A stretch of 64,000 nucleotides of DNA from Clostridia bacterium (GTDB lineage Bacteria; Bacillota; Clostridia; Christensenellales; Aristaeellaceae), in assembly GCA_017396845.1 (NCBI GenBank), contig JAFQKQ010000010.1:62001-126000 (forward strand), in the 5' to 3' direction. The notes under the pieces are model-generated. The model made no database searches and had not been told where the DNA came from. It worked only from the letters and a program-made list of their open reading frames with translations. Each line of letters opens with the position of its first letter. The first letter of the stretch is position 1. This document shows positions 52,705 to 61,652 of the stretch, piece by piece. Position numbers and translations under genes: made by a program.

Positions 52705-53426
52705 AGTATTTCCTCCCCGTCAAATACGGGCCCGTCCTTGCAGACGCGCTTGAGCCCGGTTTTCATTTCCATGCTGCAGCCCATGCACGCGCCGAAGCCA
52801 CACGCCATGCGGGCTTCAAAGCTGTACTGAGCGGGGGTTTTAATGTGCTTACGGGCGGCGTTTAACATGGGCATGGGGCCGCATGCGTAGAGGAAGGTGG
52901 AATCGCCGGGCAGATGGTCGGTGGCAAAGCCTTTTTCGCCAATGGATCCGTCCTCCGTATACAAAAGCACCTCTGCGCCCGCTTCTTCAAACTCTCTTTT
53001 GTAGTATACATCCTTTTCACTTCGAAAACCGATAGCGACGCGCACGGTTTTGCCCATTTCGATGAGCGCTTTGGCAAGGCCGTACATCGGCGCTACGCCG
53101 GAGCCGCCGCCAAGCAGCGTGGGTCTTTCACCGGCTTTTGAAAGATCGAAGCCGTTTCCGAGGTTCGTAAGCGCCATCACGCTTTCGCCCTCTTTCATAT
53201 GCGCCATTTTGTCCGTGCCTTTGCCTACGACCTTATAAATGAGGATCATTTTTTCGCCGTCTGCGAAGCATACCGAGATCGGACGGCGAAGATACAGGCC
53301 GTCCACATGCACGTTTACAAACGTTCCGGGGCGCGCGCAGTCGGAGGCGTCTCCCGAAAGAACCATTTCAAATGTGTCCCGCGCGATTTCGCGGTTGGAT
53401 CGGATGATAAATTCTGCGTCTCTCAT
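52695..53426 (-). CDS. pyrK: Dihydroorotate dehydrogenase B, electron-transfer subunit
   Basis: A 243-residue ferredoxin-reductase-like protein carrying FAD and a [2Fe-2S] cluster; it passes electrons from PyrD to NAD+. The FAD motif RRPIS is at 47-51, the NAD-binding LLGGGSGVAPM at 104-114, and the cluster cysteines at 209, 214, 217 and 229. It lies 13 bases after carB and overlaps the pyrD start. Confidence 0.95.
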   Translation of the reverse strand: MRDAEFIIRSNREIARDTFEMVLSGDASDCARPGTFVNVHVDGLYLRRPISVCFADGEKMILIYKVVGKGTDKMAHMKEGESVMALTNLGNGFDLSKAGERPTLLGGGSGVAPMYGLAKALIEMGKTVRVAIGFRSEKDVYYKREFEEAGAEVLLYTEDGSIGEKGFATDHLPGDSTFLYACGPMPMLNAARKHIKTPAQYSFEARMACGFGACMGCSMEMKTGLKRVCKDGPVFDGEEILWP

Positions 53427-53439
53427 CTGTAGTCATTCC

Positions 53440-56400
53440 TCACTGATCGATGGTGGAGATGCGGATGGTGCTTTCCTCAAGTACGTCCAGAACCACGCGC
53501 ACGGTGTCGAGCGAGGTGAACATCGTTACGCCGTTTTCAATGGCGAGGCGGCGGATTTCCGTGCCGTCTGCCGCCTGATGGGCGTGGCCGATATTGCGGG
53601 TGTTGAGAACGTATGCGATATGTCCCTGACGGATGGCGTTGGGAACATCGTCGGAGCCGTCCGAAATCTTGTTCAGCACGCGGGTGCGGATGCCGTGCTC
53701 CTTCAGATAATTCGCCGTTCCGCGCGTGGCCTCGATATTGAAGCCCAGCTTGTAGAAGCGTTCGATCAGCTCCAGCGCTTCCGGCTTGTCCTTGTCGGCG
53801 ATGGTGGCAAATACCGTGCCGTAGTTCTGAAGCGTCATGCCGCTGGCCTGAAGGGCCTTAAACAGCGCGCGGTTTAATTTGTCGTCGTAGCCGATGGCTT
53901 CGCCGGTGGATTTCATTTCGGGCGACAGGTATGCGTCCATGCCGCGCAGCTTGTGGAAGGAGAATACGGGCGCTTTTACATACCAGCGCTTCTTCTCGTC
54001 CGGATATAGATCGAATATGCCCTGCTCCTTTAAGGTTACGCCGAGGATCGCGCGGGTGGCGATGTCGGCAAGCGGGTAGCCGGTCGCCTTCGAAAGGAAG
54101 GGAACGGTGCGCGAGGAGCGGGGGTTTACTTCGATGATGAATACCTGATCGTACTTGTCTACGATGAACTGAATATTGTAAAGACCTATGATGCCCAGTC
54201 CCAGACCCAGCTTTTTCGTGTATTCCAGAATCTTTCCCTTGACGGCGGAGGATACGCTGAAGGAGGGATATACGGAGATACTGTCGCCGGAGTGAATGCC
54301 GGTGCGCTCTACAAGCTCCATAATACCCGCGACAAACACATTGCGTCCGTCGCATACCGCGTCTACCTCGAGCTCTTTTCCGAGGATATAGTGGTCAACC
54401 AGCACCGGCTTGTCTGTATCGATTTCTACGGCGGTCTTCAGATAGTGCCTTAACTGCTCTTCGTTTCCTACGATCTGCATGGCGCGTCCGCCGAGTACGA
54501 AGCTCGGGCGCACCAGCACCGGATAGCCGATCTCCTCTGCCGTTCTTACGCCGTCTTCGATGTTCGTAACCGCGCGGCCTTCGGGCTGGGGAATATTCAG
54601 GCTCTTGAGTACTTTTTCAAAGGAATCGCGGTTTTCGGCGCGTTCAATCGCGTCTACGTCGGTTCCGATGATGTTAACGCCGCGCTTTAAGAGCGGCTCC
54701 GCCAGGTTGATGGCCGTCTGTCCGCCGAGGGAGGCGATGACCTCAAACGCATTTTCGTGCTCAAGCGCGTTCATTACATCTTCGGGCGTGAGTGGCTCAA
54801 AGTACAGCTTGTCGGCGGTGGTGTAGTCGGTGGATACGGTTTCGGGGTTGTTGTTGATGATAATGGCTTCCAGGCCGGTGGAGCGGATGGTGGTAACGGC
54901 ATGAACGCTGGAATAGTCGAATTCCACGCCCTGACCGATGCGGATGGGTCCTGCGCCGAGCACGACGACCTTTTTCCTGCCGTCAACGGTATTCTGGTTT
55001 TCGCCGGTATAAGTGGAGTAGAAGTAGGGAATGTATGCGCCGGTGTGGCAGGTATCTACCATCCGGTATACGGGGCGGATGCCGTTATATCTGCGCATGT
55101 TCCATACTGCGGTTTCTTCGGCGTCCCAGAGGGCAGCGATATATTTATCGGAGAAGCCGAGCGCCTTTGCATGCGCAAGAGCCCCGGTATCAAGATGCTT
55201 TGCCTTGAGTTCCTTTTCGTAATCTACGATTTCCTTGATGGATTCAAGGAAGAGCTCCGTGATGGCGGTAATTTCATGCACGCGCTCGATGCTTGCGCCC
55301 AAGCGGAACATCTGCGCTGCGGCGTAAAGCGTATCGTCGCGGAATTCGGAAAGATACTTTTCGATTTCGTCCATGGACATATTGTCAAACTTTTTCAGGT
55401 ACAGATGGCATACGCCGGTCTCCAGGGAGCGCACCGCCTTTAAAAGGCACTCCGAGAACGTAGAGCCGATGGCCATGACTTCACCTGTTGCCTTCATCTG
55501 AGTGCCCAGGCGGTTATCGGCCTCGGTGAACTTGTCAAACGGGAAGCGGGGGTATTTGCATACGCAGTAGTCGAGGCGCGGAACGAAGGAAGCGAAGGTG
55601 TTGGCGATCGGGATTTCGCTTAAGCGCATGCCGACGGCGATTTTTGCAGTGACGCGCGCGATGGGATAGCCGCTGGCCTTCGATGCGAGCGCCGAGGAGC
55701 GGGATACGCGGGGATTGACTTCGATTACATAATATTCGCTCGACGCGGGATTGAGCGCGAACTGAACGTTGCAGCCGCCTTCGATTTCAAGCGCGCGGAT
55801 GATTTTAAGCGCGCTCTCCATCAGCATATTTTCGTCCTTTTTGTTCAGCGACATGATCGGAGCCACGACCACGCTGTCGCCGGTATGAACGCCGACGGGA
55901 TCCACGTTTTCCATGCCGCAGATCGGGATGGCGGTATCGCCGCCGTCGCGCATGACTTCAAACTCAATTTCCTTATAGCCCTTTACGCTCTTTTCTACGA
56001 GCACCTGACTTACGGGCGATAAGCGGATGGCGGTTTCCGCCTTGTCGTTCATTTCTTCTTTGGAGTATACAAAGCCGCCGCCGGTGCCGCCCAGGGTGAA
56101 CGCGGGACGAAGCACGACGGGGTAGCCGATTTCGTCGGCCGCTTCAAAGATTTCTTCCTTGCTGTAGGCGATGCGGGAGGGAATGACGGGCTCGCCGATT
56201 TCCTCGCACAGCTCTTTAAACAGCTCTCTGTCCTCTGCGCGTTCGATGGAAGCGCTCTTGGTGCCCAGAAGCTGGGTTCTGCATTCGCGCAGGATGCCCT
56301 TCTTTTCAAGCTGCATCGCAAGGTTGAGGCCCGTCTGTCCGCCGATTCCGGGGATAATGGCGTCCGGACGCTCGTAGCGGAGTATGCGGGCTACGTATTC

Positions 56401-56613
56401 CAGCGTCAGAGGCTCCATGTATACTTTATCTGCGATGGTGGTATCGGTCATGATGGTTGCCGGGTTCGAGTTTACGAGTATGACCTCGTAGCCCTCTTCC
56501 TTCAGTGCCAGACACGCCTGCGTGCCGGCATAGTCAAATTCCGCCGCCTGTCCGATGACGATGGGGCCGGAGCCGATGATCATGATTTTGTTAAGATCTG
56601 TACGCTTAGGCAT
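53440..56613 (-). CDS. carB: Carbamoyl-phosphate synthase large subunit
   Basis: A 1057-residue enzyme making carbamoyl phosphate from ammonia, bicarbonate and two ATP. It has two ATP-grasp halves, each starting with a KVVVLGAGPIRIGQG-type loop (IMIIGSGPIVIGQAAEFDYA near residue 11 and again near 545), the oligomerisation domain between them, and a C-terminal MGS-like effector domain (about 930-1057). pyrC precedes it by three bases. The glutaminase subunit gene carA is not in the operon or elsewhere in the window, so it must lie elsewhere or be missing. Confidence 0.97.
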   Translation of the reverse strand: MPKRTDLNKIMIIGSGPIVIGQAAEFDYAGTQACLALKEEGYEVILVNSNPATIMTDTTIADKVYMEPLTLEYVARILRYERPDAIIPGIGGQTGLNLAMQLEKKGILRECRTQLLGTKSASIERAEDRELFKELCEEIGEPVIPSRIAYSKEEIFEAADEIGYPVVLRPAFTLGGTGGGFVYSKEEMNDKAETAIRLSPVSQVLVEKSVKGYKEIEFEVMRDGGDTAIPICGMENVDPVGVHTGDSVVVAPIMSLNKKDENMLMESALKIIRALEIEGGCNVQFALNPASSEYYVIEVNPRVSRSSALASKASGYPIARVTAKIAVGMRLSEIPIANTFASFVPRLDYCVCKYPRFPFDKFTEADNRLGTQMKATGEVMAIGSTFSECLLKAVRSLETGVCHLYLKKFDNMSMDEIEKYLSEFRDDTLYAAAQMFRLGASIERVHEITAITELFLESIKEIVDYEKELKAKHLDTGALAHAKALGFSDKYIAALWDAEETAVWNMRRYNGIRPVYRMVDTCHTGAYIPYFYSTYTGENQNTVDGRKKVVVLGAGPIRIGQGVEFDYSSVHAVTTIRSTGLEAIIINNNPETVSTDYTTADKLYFEPLTPEDVMNALEHENAFEVIASLGGQTAINLAEPLLKRGVNIIGTDVDAIERAENRDSFEKVLKSLNIPQPEGRAVTNIEDGVRTAEEIGYPVLVRPSFVLGGRAMQIVGNEEQLRHYLKTAVEIDTDKPVLVDHYILGKELEVDAVCDGRNVFVAGIMELVERTGIHSGDSISVYPSFSVSSAVKGKILEYTKKLGLGLGIIGLYNIQFIVDKYDQVFIIEVNPRSSRTVPFLSKATGYPLADIATRAILGVTLKEQGIFDLYPDEKKRWYVKAPVFSFHKLRGMDAYLSPEMKSTGEAIGYDDKLNRALFKALQASGMTLQNYGTVFATIADKDKPEALELIERFYKLGFNIEATRGTANYLKEHGIRTRVLNKISDGSDDVPNAIRQGHIAYVLNTRNIGHAHQAADGTEIRRLAIENGVTMFTSLDTVRVVLDVLEESTIRISTIDQ

Positions 56614-56616
56614 GTT

Positions 56617-57891
56617 TTATTCCTCCACATTGTAAGGGTATACTGTATTTCCCTGATATACCGTAAGCACGATATCGCCGTGCTTTTCAAAGCCCTCAAA
56701 GGGGGTGGCGTGTCCCATGGAAACGAGCTCGCTTCCGCGGACAACGCCCTTTTTTGAAGGGTCAAACACTGTAAAATCCGCGCTTTCGCCTTCCCTGATT
56801 TTAAAGCCGCTGAATCCGAAGCGGGTTTTGGGCGCTTTTGTCAGAGAATCGATCAGGCGCTCAAGCGGCACGATGCCCTTTTCGACCAGATGCGTCATCA
56901 TCATTGAAAACGCCGTTTCAATGCCCGTTACGCCCATGGCGCTTCCCATAAAGCCCTTGGATTTCTCTTCTTCGGAGTGAGGCGCGTGATCGGTAGCCAA
57001 AATGTCGATGGTTCCGTCGATAAAGCCCTCTACGAGCGCCTTCCTGTCTTCTTCCGAGCGAATGGGCGGGTTCATTTTATAGCGCCCTTCGTTTTTGAGC
57101 ATGGAATCGTTCATGATGAGGTAATGCGGCCCGGTTTCGCACGTTACGTTTACGCCCTCCGCCTTGGCCTTTCTGATCAGGTTCACGCTTTCCTTGGTGG
57201 AAATATGGCATACATGGTATTTTGCGCCGGTCTCCTTTGCAAGGCGCAGATCGCGCTCGATCATCTTCCATTCGCTTTCGCTGGATATACCGGGAAGGGA
57301 ATTGCTTTTTGCAAATTCACCCGCGTGGCACACGCCGCCGTTTACCAGCGCCATTACCTCGCAGTGCGCCGCGATCACCTTATCAAGGGCTTTCGCCGTA
57401 AGCATTGCGCTTCGCATCATTTCTTCGTCGTCAACGCCGCTTCCGTCGTCCGAGAAGCCTATAACGAGCTCCTTCATGCCCGCCATATCGGAAAGCGTTT
57501 TGCCTTTTCTTTCCATGGTGATCGTTCCGTAAGGAACCACCTGAATTCCGGCGTCGCGCCCGATGATCTTAAGCTGCTCGTTTACATGTTCCTTTGTGTC
57601 CGGCGCGGGGTTCAGATTAGGCATGGTTCCCACCAGCGTATATCCGCCCTTTGCGGCGGCTCTGCTGCCGGTGAATATGGTTTCCTTATATGAAAAACCC
57701 GGCTCACGGAAATGCACATGCACATCCGCGAAGCCGGGAAAAACCATATAGCCGGAAAGGGAAACAATGCGATCGTCTTTCAAATCGGAAACATCGCCCA
57801 CGCGTTCAAACATGCCGTTCAAAACGGAAAAATCGACTGTTTCCAGTCTGCCGTTTCTAAAAACCTGTCCGCCCGTGTATACCGTGCGCAA
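56617..57891 (-). CDS. pyrC: Dihydroorotase
   Basis: A 424-residue amidohydrolase cyclising carbamoyl aspartate to dihydroorotate. The metal motif is ADVHVHFREPG with H58 and H60. Later ligand blocks are HVCHISTKES and the catalytic Asp region LATDHAPHSEEE. The start codon is TTG (57889-57891), supported by AAGGAG nine bases upstream; no better ATG is near. It is the first gene of the pyrimidine operon, behind a 150-base leader with an attenuator-like hairpin. Confidence 0.95.
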   Translation of the reverse strand: MRTVYTGGQVFRNGRLETVDFSVLNGMFERVGDVSDLKDDRIVSLSGYMVFPGFADVHVHFREPGFSYKETIFTGSRAAAKGGYTLVGTMPNLNPAPDTKEHVNEQLKIIGRDAGIQVVPYGTITMERKGKTLSDMAGMKELVIGFSDDGSGVDDEEMMRSAMLTAKALDKVIAAHCEVMALVNGGVCHAGEFAKSNSLPGISSESEWKMIERDLRLAKETGAKYHVCHISTKESVNLIRKAKAEGVNVTCETGPHYLIMNDSMLKNEGRYKMNPPIRSEEDRKALVEGFIDGTIDILATDHAPHSEEEKSKGFMGSAMGVTGIETAFSMMMTHLVEKGIVPLERLIDSLTKAPKTRFGFSGFKIREGESADFTVFDPSKKGVVRGSELVSMGHATPFEGFEKHGDIVLTVYQGNTVYPYNVEE

Positions 57892-58019
57892 AATGGCACG
57901 CTCCTTCCGTGTTCGCCTGCGCTTTGCCTGAGCGATTTCCTCAAAAAACGCAGGCCTGATTTGCCTGCAGACGGAACCGCCGGCACCTGTTTTTGAAAGA
58001 AAACCTTCTTAAAAAACAT
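57819..58019 (-). CDS. Possible pyr operon leader peptide
   Basis: A 66-codon frame starts ATG about 23 bases after the predicted transcription start. It begins MFFKKVFFQKQVPAVPSAGK, using many UUU codons, runs across the attenuator hairpin and overlaps the pyrC start in another frame. U-rich early codons ahead of an attenuator recall the E. coli pyrBI leader. The ribosome site is weak, so translation is uncertain. Confidence 0.35.
   Translation of the reverse strand: MFFKKVFFQKQVPAVPSAGKSGLRFLRKSLRQSAGEHGRSVPFCARYTRADRFLETADWKQSIFPF
57943..57968 (-). terminator. Attenuator-like terminator in the pyr leader
   Basis: Stem GCAGGC/GCCTGC with a 7-base loop (57950-57968), followed on the minus strand by GTTTTTTG. 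It lies between the operon promoter and pyrC, so read-through must be regulated or partial. No PyrR-binding consensus was found. Confidence 0.65.
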
Positions 58020-58048
58020 TTGCGCCGTGCTTTATCTTTATCGGGAAA

Positions 58049-58078
58049 ATTATACTCGCTTCATTTGTATCATGTCAA
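58049..58078 (-). promoter_or_regulatory. Promoter of the pyrimidine operon
   Basis: Perfect TTGACA (58073-58078) and perfect TATAAT (58049-58054) with an 18-bp spacer on the minus strand. Transcription should begin near 58042. The 57892-58222 gap holds this promoter, the leader and the terminator of the next gene. Confidence 0.85.
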
Positions 58079-58166
58079 GCGCTGATGTGTGAATATACTG
58101 TAATACCGTAATTTGGGAAGCGTATGCTTAAAAGGAAGCGGCGCTGTAAGCGCCGATAAAATGAAA

Positions 58167-58198
58167 CCCGGCGGACAATCGAAAGACCGTCCGCCGGG
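58167..58198 (-). terminator. Terminator after the secreted unknown gene
   Basis: Stem CCCGGCGGAC/GTCCGCCGGG (58167-58176, 58189-58198), then TTTCATTTT on the minus strand. A second small GGCGCT/AGCGCC hairpin follows near 58140. Confidence 0.75.
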
Positions 58199-58222
58199 GG
58201 GATGGATTTCACGAATATAAGC

Positions 58223-59338
58223 TTAATCCCACTCGACCGCTTCTATAAGCGCTTGAGCCTGTTCGAGCTTAGGAAGCTGATCCGAAAGCGTTACAAACGA
58301 GTATACGCCGCTGTAATCGGGGGTCGGAATGAAATAGTAGCTAAGGAACATTTCACGCTGCAAATCGACGCCTATGCTGCTGAAATCAACAGTTCCTTTG
58401 ATTTGAATCCGAAGGGCGTTGTTTCCGTCCATGTCGAAGACTTCCGAATCGGTAATGGAATAGGAGCTGAATACTACGCCGGAGGACTTCATTCCGGTCA
58501 AAAAGCCGTCTACAAGCGTGCTGCTTAATGAAGTGGAGAGTTCGCGGCTCATGGCGTAAAGTTCCGAACTGCTGATGCCGCCCTGCCAGACAATCATAAT
58601 TGCGGTCGTATAATCGCCGGAAGTGACAAATGGATAGAGCGTATACAAAAATCCGCCGTTGGATTTGTTGCCCGCAATATCCGTGGGGCCGGGTGTATAC
58701 GGCATATGGAAATCGCCGTAATCAAACATGCCGCTGACGGCAGCGTTATTATTGTTGCTTAAATTGGGGATTACGGACGAGGTATTCTCTTTCCACTTTA
58801 TGGTTTCAACTACATAGCCAAGATACGCCAGAGAAAACTCATCTATCGCCGTGCAGGCAAAGCACAGGGTTCCGCCGTTGATATCCATCATGTATTGTTT
58901 CGAATACATATCCATATGCGCACTGGGATCGCTTGCGGATGTCCACAGGCATTTAATTGTAAAGTATATCGTATCTACGCCGTCCAGAACAATGCTGCCC
59001 GCATCAAGAACCTGAGAATTTGAGAATACAGAGACTCCGTCTTTCAAAGCTTCAATTGACATGCCGACAAGCTTCGCCTGGGATTCGATATTATCCTGCG
59101 TCCATGAAGATACGTTGGACGGTGTGGATGCCCAGGTGATATTCACGGAGGAAAGTGTGTCGTTCAGGTTGGACAAGGGGTAAAGGATGATCACTCCGCC
59201 ATCGTTCAGTTCCATAATCGTGTCGTAAGCGGTTGTTTCGTGTTCTATGGTGAAAAATCTCGTCTCCAATGCAAACGCCTGTGCAAACATGCTTAGGAAA
59301 AGAACGGCGGCCGTTAACGCGCAAAGAAATCTCTTCAT
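58223..59338 (-). CDS. Secreted protein of unknown function
   Basis: A 371-residue exported protein. The signal peptide MKRFLCALTAAVLFLSMFAQ is cleaved near AFA-LE (about residue 24). The mature part is rich in Ser, Thr, Asn and aromatic residues with alternating strands, suggesting a beta-rich extracellular protein. Two similar halves may exist (GDYTTAIMIVWQGG and DTIYFTIKCLWTSA show the same hydrophobic pattern). No Cys-based lipobox, anchor or catalytic motif is visible. It is a single-gene unit between the pyr operon and the isomerase-dehydrogenase gene. I do not recognise a family. Confidence 0.8.
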   Translation of the reverse strand: MKRFLCALTAAVLFLSMFAQAFALETRFFTIEHETTAYDTIMELNDGGVIILYPLSNLNDTLSSVNITWASTPSNVSSWTQDNIESQAKLVGMSIEALKDGVSVFSNSQVLDAGSIVLDGVDTIYFTIKCLWTSASDPSAHMDMYSKQYMMDINGGTLCFACTAIDEFSLAYLGYVVETIKWKENTSSVIPNLSNNNNAAVSGMFDYGDFHMPYTPGPTDIAGNKSNGGFLYTLYPFVTSGDYTTAIMIVWQGGISSSELYAMSRELSTSLSSTLVDGFLTGMKSSGVVFSSYSITDSEVFDMDGNNALRIQIKGTVDFSSIGVDLQREMFLSYYFIPTPDYSGVYSFVTLSDQLPKLEQAQALIEAVEWD

Positions 59339-59508
59339 GGGAGCGTACCTCCTCTGTAATTTGGTGCTGATGCTCAGATGTTAAGAGCGCATATGCTTTC
59401 GTTTAATTATAACAGTAAAAAGGACAAAAAGCAATCGCCTAAACTCACAAAAATAGGTATATTTTGAATGTATTTATGCGGACTTTTCAAATAAACATCG
59501 GTAACTGC

Positions 59509-59537
59509 TTGACGGGAACTCAAAGGAAAGGTATACT
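59509..59537 (+). promoter_or_regulatory. Promoter for the isomerase-dehydrogenase gene
   Basis: TTGACG (59509-59514), 17-bp spacer, TATACT (59532-59537), 40 bp before the start. Confidence 0.8.
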
Positions 59538-59576
59538 ATAATATGAATATTTATATTAATATGGCGAGGTGTGGGT

Positions 59577-61619
59577 ATGGCAAAATATGTGCTTTCCGCT
59601 TTTGCGGACGAAGCGGATAATAAGCTGATCGGTCAGATTGAGGCGCTTACCAAGGCCGGAATCGCGGGCGTGGAGCTTCGCGGCGTCGACGGCAAAAATG
59701 TAAAGGATCTTACGCTTGACGAAGCGAAGGCTGTATATGAAAAGCTTTCCGAAGCGGGCATTTCGGTTGCCTCCATGGGTTCGCCTTTTGGAAAGATCAT
59801 GATTACCGACGGATTCGATGAGCATCTGGAGCAGTTCAAGCATGCGCTTGAAATCTGCAAGGTTCTCCATTGCGACCGCATGCGCATGTTCTCCTTCTTC
59901 TATCCCAAGGGAGAGGATCCCGCGCAGTACAGAGGCGAAGTTATCGACAGGCTCGAAAAAATGCTTGTCCTTGCCGAAGAAAACGGAATTACGCTGTGCC
60001 ACGAAAATGAAAAGGGCATCTACGGCGATACTGCCGAGCGCTGCCTGGATCTGATCAATCATTTCGGCGGCAGGCTTAAGTGCATCTTCGACCCCGCCAA
60101 CTTCATTCAGTGCGGCGAAAAACCCATTGAAAACTATAAGCTTCTTAAGGAGCACATCTTCTATATGCATATCAAGGACGCGATGCTGGATACCGGCGCC
60201 GTAGTTCCCAGCGGCTGCGGAGACGGAAGCATCCGTGAAATCCTTGATGATCTTTCCGCCCGCGCGGACGGACTGGTGCTCTCGATCGAGCCGCATCTGA
60301 CCGTGTTCAGCGGACTTGACAAGCTTCAGGATGAAGAGGTCAAGCATCAGTATACATACCCCGACAATCCTACCGCTTTCCAGGCGGCGGCGGACGCGCT
60401 TACCGGCATTTTGGGCGATCTCGGATTTAAGACGGAAAAGACAGGAGAGTGGACAAAAATGGATAAGGTTAGAATCGGTATTATCGGCGTTGGAAATATG
60501 GGCTCCGGTCATGCAAAGAACATTATTGCCGGAAATATTCCGGATCTTGTGCTGACGGCGATTGCGGATGTAAAGGAAGAAAGACGCGCATGGGCGAAGG
60601 AAACGCTGCCCGGCGTAGAAGTATTTGCGTGCGCCTCCGAAATGATGGCAAGCGGTCTGATCGACGCGGTCATCGTTGCAACGCCCCACTACGACCATCC
60701 GCGCCTTGTAAAGGAAGCGCTGGACAAGGGTCTGCATGCGCTTTGCGAAAAGCCTGCCGGCGTATATACCAAGGCTGTGCGCGAGCTTAACGAGTATGCC
60801 GAAAAGTGCGACAAGATCTACGCCATCATGTTCAACCAGCGCACCAACTGCGTATACCGCAAGATGAAGGAAATTGTTGACAGCGGCGAGATGGGCGAAA
60901 TCAAGCGCACCAACTGGCTGATCACCGACTGGTTCCGTTCTCAGAGCTACTATGATTCCGGCGCATGGCGCGCCACCTGGGGCGGAGAAGGCGGCGGCGT
61001 GCTTCTCAATCAGTGCCCGCACAACCTGGATCTGTGGCAGTGGATCTGCGGCATGCCCAACAAGGTACGCGCCTTCTGCCATAACGGCAAATGGCACGAT
61101 ATCGAGGTTGAGGACGATGTGACCGCATACGTAGAGTATCCCAACGGAGCGACCGGCGTATTCATCACCACCACCTCCGATGCGCCCGGCACCAACCGCT
61201 TTGAAATCGATCTGGACGGCGGCCAGCTGATTTGCGACGGCAAGAAGCTCATCATGAAGAAGCTCAAGATGGGCATTAATGAATTCCATAAGACCTGGAC
61301 CAAGGGCTTTGGCTCCCCCGAATATGAGGAGATCGAAGTGGAGACCGACGGCTACAATCCGCAGCACACCGGCGTTCTGATTCAGTTCACTAACAAGATC
61401 CTGGGCCGCGGCGAACTGGTTGCCAACGGCGCGGAGGGCATCAACGGCCTTACCATTTCCAACGCCATGCACCTTTCCAGCTGGCTGGACAAGACGATCG
61501 AGCTGCCGCTTGATGAGGACAAGTTCCTGGAAGAGCTCAACAAGCGCCGCGCGGCTTCCCGCCTGAAGGAAGGCGACGGCGTAACGCTGGATACCGACGG
61601 CACCTACGGAACCAAATAA
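59577..61619 (+). CDS. Fusion of a sugar-phosphate isomerase-like barrel and a Gfo/Idh/MocA dehydrogenase
   Basis: A 680-residue two-enzyme protein. Residues 1-290 are an AP-endonuclease-2-type TIM barrel of the xylose-isomerase-like kind: the metal ligands fit LCHENEKGIYG, IFDPANFIQ, YMHIKDAM and LSIEPHL. Residues about 297-680 are a Gfo/Idh/MocA oxidoreductase: the nucleotide loop IGIIGVGNMGSGHAKNI, then CEKPAG and the substrate domain. The junction holds AGGAG and ATG (60,460) where a separate gene would start, so the fusion may be recent or a stop may have been lost. The first in-frame codon is GTG at 59571, but the ATG at 59577 has GAGGTG upstream. The pair likely processes an inositol or rare sugar. 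Confidence 0.85.
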   Translation: MAKYVLSAFADEADNKLIGQIEALTKAGIAGVELRGVDGKNVKDLTLDEAKAVYEKLSEAGISVASMGSPFGKIMITDGFDEHLEQFKHALEICKVLHCDRMRMFSFFYPKGEDPAQYRGEVIDRLEKMLVLAEENGITLCHENEKGIYGDTAERCLDLINHFGGRLKCIFDPANFIQCGEKPIENYKLLKEHIFYMHIKDAMLDTGAVVPSGCGDGSIREILDDLSARADGLVLSIEPHLTVFSGLDKLQDEEVKHQYTYPDNPTAFQAAADALTGILGDLGFKTEKTGEWTKMDKVRIGIIGVGNMGSGHAKNIIAGNIPDLVLTAIADVKEERRAWAKETLPGVEVFACASEMMASGLIDAVIVATPHYDHPRLVKEALDKGLHALCEKPAGVYTKAVRELNEYAEKCDKIYAIMFNQRTNCVYRKMKEIVDSGEMGEIKRTNWLITDWFRSQSYYDSGAWRATWGGEGGGVLLNQCPHNLDLWQWICGMPNKVRAFCHNGKWHDIEVEDDVTAYVEYPNGATGVFITTTSDAPGTNRFEIDLDGGQLICDGKKLIMKKLKMGINEFHKTWTKGFGSPEYEEIEVETDGYNPQHTGVLIQFTNKILGRGELVANGAEGINGLTISNAMHLSSWLDKTIELPLDEDKFLEELNKRRAASRLKEGDGVTLDTDGTYGTK

Positions 61620-61652
61620 TAAACGGGCGAAATTTCGAAAGGGGCAGCTGAA

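Noticed and set aside
57892..58042. PyrR-dependent attenuator
   Set aside because: A terminator hairpin exists, but I could not find the conserved PyrR-binding sequence in the leader.
59556..61472. 638-residue open frame on the minus strand
   Set aside because: It is antisense to the isomerase-dehydrogenase gene, which has promoter, ribosome site and clear domains; long antisense frames here result from codon bias.
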